Below the pieces are notes generated by a model that saw only the letters and a list, made by a program, of their open reading frames with translations, did no database searches and was not told the DNA's origin. Made by a program: the position numbers and the translations under genes. Positions 26,294-33,007 of a DNA stretch of 33,007 nt are shown here, one piece after another (the first letter of the stretch is position 1; each line of letters begins with the position of its first letter). The stretch covers positions 1-33,007 of the forward strand of contig JAKDMO010000006.1 of NCBI GenBank assembly GCA_030452305.1, read 5' to 3'. This DNA is from Alcaligenaceae bacterium (lineage in GTDB: Bacteria > Pseudomonadota > Gammaproteobacteria > Burkholderiales > Burkholderiaceae_B).

Positions 26294-27901
26294 TCAGATT
26301 CCTTCGCTGAAAACCCGCCCCGCATGTTCGCGCATGGCGTGGAAACTGATACCTGGATAGAGCTCTTGGGCCACCCGCAATTGCGCAGGCGATGTCGCCA
26401 GGAAGGCCGCGGCATTCACGACGTCGTAGGCAATGTTCGCCGCATTGGACTCCAGAAATTTCTTCATGACCTTGGGGTCCTCGGCCGTGATCCAGCGCGC
26501 CATGTGGTAGCGGGAGGGCATCAGGCGCGCGTCTGCGCCGTATTCGGTTTTCAGGCGGTGGGCCACGACTTCGAATTGAAGTTGGCCGATGGCACCCAGC
26601 AGCAGCGCGCCGCCTGCAACCTGCGGGCGGAAAACCTGGATGGCGCCTTCCTCGCCCAGTTGGGTGAGCCCGGTGCGCAACTGTTTGGTGCGCAGCGGAT
26701 CCTTCACTTCGACTGCCTGGAACAGTTCGGGCGCAAAGAACGGCAAACCGGTGAATTGCAGCGATTCCCCTTCGGTCAGCACGTCGCCCAACTGCAGAAC
26801 GCCGTGATTGGGAATGCCGATGATGTCGCCCGCGTAGGCTTCTTCGAGGATTTCCCGACGCTGGGACAGGAACGAAACCACGTTGTTTGGCCGGATCTCC
26901 TTGCCGCTGCGCCCGACCTTCAGGCGCATGCCACGCTGGAACCGACCCGAGCTGACACGCACGAATGCCACCCGGTCGCGGTGAGCGGGATCCATATTGG
27001 CCTGGACCTTGAAGACGACGCCGCTGAATTTCGGCTCGTCAGGCTGTACCGTGCGCTCGACTGCGGCGCGCGGCCCCGGCGGCGGTGCCTGCTCGACCAG
27101 GGCATCGAGCACTTCGCGCACACCGAAATTATTGATCGCCGAGCCAAAGAAAACCGGTGTCTGGCGGCCTTCGAGGAACGCCTGGCGGTCGAACTCGGGC
27201 GAGGCGCCCACAATCAGCTCGATCTCGTTGCGCGCCTTTTCCCAGTCATCGCCAAAGCGCTGGGCGATGACTGGATTGCTCATGCCGTCGATCATTTCGT
27301 CGTCGTCGCGGTGGCGCTCGGAGCCGGGCTTGAAAACGCGCATGTGATCGTGGCGGATATCGAACACGCCGCCGAAATGTCGTCCCATGCCTACGGGCCA
27401 GGAAAACGGGATGGCGTCCATGCCCAGGTGGTCTTCGATCTCGGAGAGCAGCTCCAGCGGCTCGTGCACTTCCCGATCCAGCTTGTTGACGAAGGTAATG
27501 ATGGGGGTGTTGCGAGCGCGACAGACCTGAAGCAGGCGAATCGTTTGCGGTTCGACGCCGTTGCCGGCATCGATCACCATCAGGGCTGCGTCCACGGCGG
27601 TCAGCACCCGGTAGGTATCTTCCGAAAAATCCTGATGGCCCGGGGTATCAAGCAGGTTGATGACGCAGTCGCGGTACTCCATCTGCATCACCGACGACGC
27701 CACTGAAATCCCGCGTTGCTTTTCGATTTCCATCCAGTCGGATGACGCGTGCCGGCTGGCTTTGCGCGCCTTCACACTGCCGGCGATCTGAATGGCGCCT
27801 GCAAACAGCAGCAGCTTTTCGGTCAGCGTAGTCTTCCCGGCGTCGGGGTGGGAAATGATGGCAAAGGTGCGTCGCCGCGCGACTTCGTCGGATAGATTCA
27901 T
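26294..27901 (-). CDS. prfC: Peptide chain release factor 3
   Basis: 535 aa translational GTPase: RRTFAIISHPDAGKTTLTEKLLLFAGAIQIAGSVKARK, DTPGHQDFSEDTYR, TFVNKLDREVHEPLELLSEIE. Confidence 0.95.
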   Translation of the reverse strand: MNLSDEVARRRTFAIISHPDAGKTTLTEKLLLFAGAIQIAGSVKARKASRHASSDWMEIEKQRGISVASSVMQMEYRDCVINLLDTPGHQDFSEDTYRVLTAVDAALMVIDAGNGVEPQTIRLLQVCRARNTPIITFVNKLDREVHEPLELLSEIEDHLGMDAIPFSWPVGMGRHFGGVFDIRHDHMRVFKPGSERHRDDDEMIDGMSNPVIAQRFGDDWEKARNEIELIVGASPEFDRQAFLEGRQTPVFFGSAINNFGVREVLDALVEQAPPPGPRAAVERTVQPDEPKFSGVVFKVQANMDPAHRDRVAFVRVSSGRFQRGMRLKVGRSGKEIRPNNVVSFLSQRREILEEAYAGDIIGIPNHGVLQLGDVLTEGESLQFTGLPFFAPELFQAVEVKDPLRTKQLRTGLTQLGEEGAIQVFRPQVAGGALLLGAIGQLQFEVVAHRLKTEYGADARLMPSRYHMARWITAEDPKVMKKFLESNAANIAYDVVNAAAFLATSPAQLRVAQELYPGISFHAMREHAGRVFSEGI

Positions 27902-27926
27902 GCGTAAAGTAGAGGTGAAGAAAGGT

Positions 27927-28556
27927 TCATTCGTGCCGGCTCAGCGTTGCAAGCACAGTGCCTGCCAGGATAAAGACCGAGCCGAACAGCCGGTTCAGCC
28001 GGCGGATATGCCTTGGTTTACGCGTCAGGCGCAGGATCCGCGCGGCCAGGGTGGTGTAGCAGCTCATCGCGACCAGATCGGTAAAGCACAGAGTGGCCCC
28101 GATGATCACATACTGCATGGGCAGCGGTTGCGACAGATTCAGGAATTGCGGGACAACGGCCAGCAGGAACATCGTGCCTTTCGGGTTGGTGATGTTCACC
28201 AGGTAGCCGCGCGTGATCTGTTCCCGGATGTCGAAATGCGCCGGCCCGCGTGCCTCGACGGCGACGGGCGAGGCGTCGGTACGAAACTGCCTGACCCCCA
28301 GGTAGACCAGATACGCTGCGCCAACCCATTTGACGATATTGAAGGCCAACTCGGACGTGGCCAGCAGAGCGCCCAGGCCCAGCGCCACGATCGCCAGCTG
28401 GCAGATGATGCCCGCCTGCAGCCCGATCGTGGTCCAGAAACCGCGCTTGAATCCGTACTTCAGCCCCGAGGCCATGGCTGAAATCGCGCCGGGCCCAGGC
28501 GAAAAGGAAATCGCCCAGGATGCGGCAAAAAATGCGAGCCAGGTAGAAAACGACAT
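27927..28556 (-). CDS. LysE/RhtB family amino acid exporter
   Basis: 209 aa. SFSPGPGAISAMASGLKYGFKRGFWTTIGLQAGIICQ...YLVNITNPKGTMFLLAVVPQFL. Confidence 0.9.
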   Translation of the reverse strand: MSFSTWLAFFAASWAISFSPGPGAISAMASGLKYGFKRGFWTTIGLQAGIICQLAIVALGLGALLATSELAFNIVKWVGAAYLVYLGVRQFRTDASPVAVEARGPAHFDIREQITRGYLVNITNPKGTMFLLAVVPQFLNLSQPLPMQYVIIGATLCFTDLVAMSCYTTLAARILRLTRKPRHIRRLNRLFGSVFILAGTVLATLSRHE

Positions 28557-28589
28557 GGTGCGGGGGGCTGTTGGGTTAGCGGGGGCGGG

Positions 28590-29900
28590 TCAGCCTTCCT
28601 TGTGCAGCAGGGCTGCTGGGGCACGGCCCGTGCGGCGTTGTGGGCGTGGCCCGGTACCGCGAGCGGGCCTTGCGGCCTGGGGTTTGCGTTCACGCGATCC
28701 CGGCGCGTGGTTGCGGGTGGCTGGGCGCGCAGGCTCGGCACGTACCATCGAGTCCGGATCCCAGTCATCCACGGTCTTGACCGTGATGGGTTTTTTGATC
28801 AGGCGCTCGATTGCCTTGAGTAGCTTGATCTCGGATTGGTCCACCAGCGACAGCGCCGATCCGGTGCTGCCGGCGCGGCCGGTGCGCCCGATCCGGTGCA
28901 CATAGTCTTCGGGCACATTGGGCAGCTCGAAATTCACGACCTGCGGCAGTTGCTCGATATCCAGGCCGCGTGCCGCAATGTCGGTCGCCACCAGGACCGA
29001 CACCTTGCCGTCCTTGAAACCGCTGAGTGCGCGCGTACGTGCCGCCTGGCTTTTGTTGCCGTGGATCGCGGCGGCATTCAGGCCGTCTTTCACCAACTTT
29101 TCCGCCAGGCGGTTGGCGCCGTGTTTGGTGCGGGTGAACACCAGCACCTGGTGCCAGCCATTGCCGCGAATGATGTGGCTGAGCAGGTCGCGCTTGTGGC
29201 TTTGCTCGGTCATGACGGCGTGCTGGGTGACCAGTTCGGAGGCCGTGTTGCGGCGTGCGACCGATACCTCGGAAGCGTTGCGCAGGACTCCCTTGGACAA
29301 TTCGCGAATTTCGTCCGAGAACGTGGCCGAAAACAGCAGATTCTGGCGCTTTGCGGGCAGCAGCGTCAGAATCCGGCGGATATCGCGGATGAAGCCCATG
29401 TCCAGCATGCGATCAGCCTCGTCCAGGACCAGGATTTCGATGCCCGACAGATCCACTGTTTTTTGCTGGGCATGATCGAGCAGGCGACCGGGTGTGGCCA
29501 CCAGGATGTCCAGCGGTTTTTTCAGCGCGCTGTACTGGGGCTTGATGTTCACGCCGCCGAACATCACCATCGACAGGACTTTGGTGTGTTGGCTGTACAG
29601 GCGCACGGATTCCTCGACCTGTGCGGTCAGCTCGCGTGTGGGTGTGAGCACCAGTACGCGCGGGCGGCCGGGCTTGCGGGCGGCCGGCTGGTGGGTGATC
29701 AGGTAGTTCAGGATGGGCAGGGTGAAACCTGCGGTCTTGCCGGTTCCGGTCTGGGCTGCGGCCAGCAGGTCGCCGCCTTCGAGCACGCGCGGAATCGCCT
29801 GTGCCTGAATCGGGGTGGGGTGGGTGTAGCCCGCGTCGTGTACGGCGCGCAGAATCGGTTCTGCCAGGCCAAGCTCGGCAAAAGTGGTAGGGGTAGTCAA
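28590..29900 (-). CDS. rhlE: DEAD-box RNA helicase, RhlE type
   Basis: Likely TTG start at 29900 ([37 protein letters not shown]) with upstream [36 protein letters not shown] and a basic C-terminal tail. Confidence 0.9.
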   Translation of the reverse strand: MTTPTTFAELGLAEPILRAVHDAGYTHPTPIQAQAIPRVLEGGDLLAAAQTGTGKTAGFTLPILNYLITHQPAARKPGRPRVLVLTPTRELTAQVEESVRLYSQHTKVLSMVMFGGVNIKPQYSALKKPLDILVATPGRLLDHAQQKTVDLSGIEILVLDEADRMLDMGFIRDIRRILTLLPAKRQNLLFSATFSDEIRELSKGVLRNASEVSVARRNTASELVTQHAVMTEQSHKRDLLSHIIRGNGWHQVLVFTRTKHGANRLAEKLVKDGLNAAAIHGNKSQAARTRALSGFKDGKVSVLVATDIAARGLDIEQLPQVVNFELPNVPEDYVHRIGRTGRAGSTGSALSLVDQSEIKLLKAIERLIKKPITVKTVDDWDPDSMVRAEPARPATRNHAPGSRERKPQAARPARGTGPRPQRRTGRAPAALLHKEG

Positions 29901-30119
29901 GAAATAAAACTCCAGCGACAGCCTATCGCTCGAGTCGAGAGATACCAATCCAGGCAGACGAATGAGAGTATAAGAATCGGGTCGAATCAGGCCGGGGCCC
30001 AAATACAGACTCGGTAAAGACAGCGCAACGACTGGTTAGGTGCGCCTAGCCGAATATTATAACGCACGACTGGCTTTAGAATAAATAGCGAGTGTTGTAC
30101 AAACCCCGAAGGAATCTAC

Positions 30120-30881
30120 ATGAAGCGATGGATGTGGCTGGGCGTGCTGGTGGGTGTGCTGATGCTGCCCTATGGTGCGGCCCAGGCGCTGGTTGCCCCC
30201 GTTGGCTCTGCGCCGATGCAATCCGGTGACGTTGCTGTGCCGCCGCTCGTCAATCACGTCATGGACCTGAGCGATACGCTCAAGCCCGATCAGGTCCGGG
30301 CCTTGGATTCAAAGCTGGCTGATTTCGAACGCAGTCGCGGCTCGCCGATACTCGTGTTGATGGTACCCACCACAGGGCAGGATGCGATCGAGCACTATGC
30401 GCGGCGGGTTTTCGACGCCTGGGGCGTGGGGCGCCGTCTGGATGACGGGGTGCTGTTGCTGGTGGCCACCAAGGACCGTACGCTGAGCATCGACGTAGGC
30501 CATGGCCTTGAGGGCGTCGTCACGGATAGGCTGACCGGGCGCATCATACGCGACCAAATTGCACCGCATTTTTCCTTTGGGGATTTTTATGCGGGCATCG
30601 ACGCGGGGACCGATGCCCTGATGGCTGCGATACGTGGCGAGGCGCTGCCTGCGCCAGTCACCGCAGACGATAGACCAGTTTTCCTGCTGGCGCCACTGGC
30701 GTTTTTGTCCTTGGTATTGCCGCCCGTCCTGTCGGCGCTCGTGCTGGGCGCCTTTGTTCAGGTCCTGTTCCAGAGTCTCTGGATGACCGCCGTGGCTGCT
30801 CTCTTCGGAGTTGCGCTGGCCTATCTCGGGCGCAGTATGGGTTTTGGCAAGCGATTTCAGCGCCGACGGCGCCCCGGGTAG
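30120..30881 (+). CDS. TPM domain-containing (YgcG/Psb32-like) membrane protein
   Basis: 253 aa. Signal peptide; VNHVMDLSDTLKPDQVRALDSKLADFERSRGSPILVLMVPTTGQDAIEHYARRVFDAWGVGRRLDDGVLLLVATKDRTLSIDVGHGLEGVVTD; C-terminal TM helices. Confidence 0.87.
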   Translation: MKRWMWLGVLVGVLMLPYGAAQALVAPVGSAPMQSGDVAVPPLVNHVMDLSDTLKPDQVRALDSKLADFERSRGSPILVLMVPTTGQDAIEHYARRVFDAWGVGRRLDDGVLLLVATKDRTLSIDVGHGLEGVVTDRLTGRIIRDQIAPHFSFGDFYAGIDAGTDALMAAIRGEALPAPVTADDRPVFLLAPLAFLSLVLPPVLSALVLGAFVQVLFQSLWMTAVAALFGVALAYLGRSMGFGKRFQRRRRPG

Positions 30882-30898
30882 GTGGCAGGGTTTTGGGG

Positions 30899-32302
30899 CT
30901 ACAGGGCCTGAGCCAGCGCGTCGGTGATGCGCCGGACGTGTTGCTCGCGACGCTCGTCGGTGATGGGGGCGGTGCCGGATGCCGACCATTGCGGCTGGCT
31001 GCGCGCCTCGTGCAGTAGGTCCGGTAACGCTTCGGGCAAAGTGGCGTCGGGCGTGCCTGGGGCGATGGGCGTCAGTGCTGCGTGGCCGCGCCGCTCCAGG
31101 GCCCGGATCAGGGCCAGCTGGCGCAGGGCGAGCAATTTCAGGACCGGGTCGTCGATGGTGATCTCGCGTTGGCCGGCCAGCAGGCCCATCAGCCGGTCAC
31201 CCCACTGGCCTGCGCCTTGCCACAGGCCGCCTGCGGCAGCACCGAGCAGGGTGGCTGCTCCGAGGCTCAGGCCGCCGGTCATGGCATCGATCGTGGCGCC
31301 GGCGGCAGCACCGGTCGCCAGCCCTTTGCCGACCTGAATGCCGAAGGCCTTGAGCGCCATGGGATGAAACAGATCCATGCCCCAACGCTCGCCCTCCAGG
31401 GGCAGGACGCGGTCGGGGTAGCTCGAGCGCTTGAATTGGTAGAGCTTGAGCAAAGCGTGAACGCACCGCTGTTCGCGATTGCGGGCGCGTTCGCGCAGGG
31501 CCTGCGTGGCGGCCGTGCGTGCCTGCTCGTCCGGATCGCAGCGGATGCGCAGTGCAGCGGCATCGACTAGAAGTTCAGCCACACAGGTCAGCGCATCCCG
31601 GCGGCGGCATTCGCGCTGCTCGGTCAGGTCCTCGTTCAGGCGCCGCAGGGTGTCGGCACGACTGTCGAGCAGGGTGCTCAGACGGGCGATGAGTTGCTCT
31701 TCGCCATCCAGCGGGGGGGCGACGGTATCAAAGTCTACGGTGATGTGCAGGCCCAGGCGGGCCATTGCCTCGCGCCACGATTGTGCCTGACTGTCGGGGC
31801 TGCGAGTGAAATTCAGTATGGGCAGGACAGGCCGCCCGCAGGCATTCAACAGGCTGAGTTCGTCCTTGTGCTTGGCCAGGACCGGATCGCGCACGTCAAC
31901 GACGTACAGGGCGGCGTCGCAGGACAGCACGCCCGCCAGGACACGGGCCTCTTGTTCGAAACGGTGGGCCCCTTCGGGGCTGTCCAGCAGGCGGCGGATG
32001 CGTTCGGGGCCGTCAGGCCGCTCGCCTGGTTGCACCAGCCGGTCCAGATAGTCCAGCACGGCCATGCTGTCTTCGAGCCCAGGTGTGTCGCGCAGCGTCA
32101 GCGCGGGGGGGCCGTCGCCGATCAGCAATTGGGCGCTTTCGACATGGCGGGTGGTGCCGGGTTGATCGGCCACTTCCCCAAAATCCGGGTCGCGCAGCAA
32201 GGTGCGCAGCAAAGAGGTTTTGCCGGTATTGGTATGGCCGACCACCGCTAGCACGATTGGTGCATGGTCGGGTGGGGTGGTGATTGATACCGGCGTGCTC
32301 AT
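30899..32302 (-). CDS. GTPase with DUF3482 domain
   Basis: MSTPVSITTPPDHAPIVLAVVGHTNTGKTSLLRTLLRDPDFGEVADQPGTTRH (P-loop GHTNTGKTS), LRDTPGLED, plus a C-terminal glycine/alanine-rich hydrophobic region. Confidence 0.85.
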   Translation of the reverse strand: MSTPVSITTPPDHAPIVLAVVGHTNTGKTSLLRTLLRDPDFGEVADQPGTTRHVESAQLLIGDGPPALTLRDTPGLEDSMAVLDYLDRLVQPGERPDGPERIRRLLDSPEGAHRFEQEARVLAGVLSCDAALYVVDVRDPVLAKHKDELSLLNACGRPVLPILNFTRSPDSQAQSWREAMARLGLHITVDFDTVAPPLDGEEQLIARLSTLLDSRADTLRRLNEDLTEQRECRRRDALTCVAELLVDAAALRIRCDPDEQARTAATQALRERARNREQRCVHALLKLYQFKRSSYPDRVLPLEGERWGMDLFHPMALKAFGIQVGKGLATGAAAGATIDAMTGGLSLGAATLLGAAAGGLWQGAGQWGDRLMGLLAGQREITIDDPVLKLLALRQLALIRALERRGHAALTPIAPGTPDATLPEALPDLLHEARSQPQWSASGTAPITDERREQHVRRITDALAQAL

Positions 32303-33007
32303 GGTGTGTCGCGCCGCGCCCAGTCGGCAAGTGAAGGGACCAGTGCGATGCCCTGTGCATCGAATGCCTCGCGCCACATGGCCTCCCGTGCGGGTCGGTT
32401 CAGCAGCAGCGCGTCGGTATGCGGGCAGATCTGTCGCAGCTCGGCCAGCCAGGCCCGCGTGCCGCGATCCGGGGTCTGGCGCGCGTCATAGACCACCAAC
32501 AGACGCTCGGGTGGCGGTTGGATGTCTTGCACGACGCGGCGGCGATCGCTGCGGCTGTCGCAGACCCCCAGGTCGCGGACGTCAGACGGTGTGCCCGGCG
32601 GCGGCCAGGGGGTATCCGGCGCCAGTTCCATGCCCAACAGCGCCATGGGCCCAGTGCCCGGGCCAGCGCGAGGCGCCGCGCGCGCGTTGACGGAATCCGG
32701 TGTGGGGGCGGGCGCGTCGATCCCTGCAGGACGGTGCCGGGGCATCAGACGTTCGCGCAGTTCCAGCCAGCCGGGCAGGCCCGGATCGATCGTCAGGCGG
32801 CGCAGGCGGCGGCGTGCGACCGCCAGGCACAGCAGCCCTGCGATCAGACGCGGCAGCAGGCCCCAGGCCACGACGCAGCCGATCAGCCAGATCGACCAGT
32901 CGGCCTGTGCGATGGCCGGCAGGGCATGCAGGCCATCGCTGGCCTGGACGATGCCCGAATCCGGTATGGGGAACCCCAGTAGTGAGGGCCATGCCCCCAC
33001 GGCGTGG
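32299..33007 (-). CDS. DUF2868 domain-containing membrane protein, C-terminal part, truncated by window edge
   Basis: QADWSIWLIGCVVAWGLLPRLIAGLLCLAVARRRL...; ATGA overlap with the downstream DUF3482 GTPase. The DUF2868 call rests mainly on this pairing. Confidence 0.7.
   Translation of the reverse strand, partial: HAVGAWPSLLGFPIPDSGIVQASDGLHALPAIAQADWSIWLIGCVVAWGLLPRLIAGLLCLAVARRRLRRLTIDPGLPGWLELRERLMPRHRPAGIDAPAPTPDSVNARAAPRAGPGTGPMALLGMELAPDTPWPPPGTPSDVRDLGVCDSRSDRRRVVQDIQPPPERLLVVYDARQTPDRGTRAWLAELRQICPHTDALLLNRPAREAMWREAFDAQGIALVPSLADWARRDTP

Noticed and set aside
26324-27706. 460-aa ORF on + strand opposite prfC
   Set aside because: Antisense to a clearly identified prfC. Its sequence lacks recognisable family motifs, as expected for high-GC shadow ORFs.
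28836-30017. 393-aa ORF on + strand opposite rhlE
   Set aside because: Shadow ORF of a DEAD-box helicase gene with strong motifs on the minus strand.

Overview
The window looks like a high-GC betaproteobacterial chromosome segment, probably Alcaligenaceae/Burkholderiales judging from gene content and order. It is mostly core and metabolic genes.

Left to right:
- (-) Leucine/isovalerate degradation locus: truncated mccA/liuD, liuB, thiolase, aceK, isovaleryl-CoA dehydrogenase and the MerR-type regulator liuR. A metallo-beta-lactamase-fold gene is divergent.
- (+) cystathionine beta-lyase-like gene.
- (-) argS / SPOR protein / dsbA.
- (+) four-gene cluster: L-carnitine dehydrogenase-like, BKACE, type-1 substrate-binding protein, SDR.
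- (-) 1229-aa RHS protein with a predicted Sec signal peptide and a fused DUF2235/Tle1-like alpha/beta hydrolase.
- (+) DUF1840.
- (-) leuA with a candidate leucine leader peptide.
- rpoN, bfd (with a Fur-box-like site) and bfr.
- (-) Cys-motif hypothetical protein, prfC, LysE-type exporter and rhlE.
- (+) TPM-domain protein.
- (-) DUF3482 GTPase and truncated DUF2868 gene.

Strongest leads:
(1) the Sec-type RHS-DUF2235 fusion with no visible partner gene;
(2) a Leu-codon-rich uORF with alternative hairpins ahead of leuA;
(3) a 23-bp intergenic stem whose three non-Watson-Crick pairs are all G.U on the + strand;
(4) two near-identical LiuR-type operators, one lying in the spacer of a predicted promoter;
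(5) an orphan carnitine-like catabolic cluster.

All identifications come from reading the sequence and remembered family hallmarks. No database search was run.
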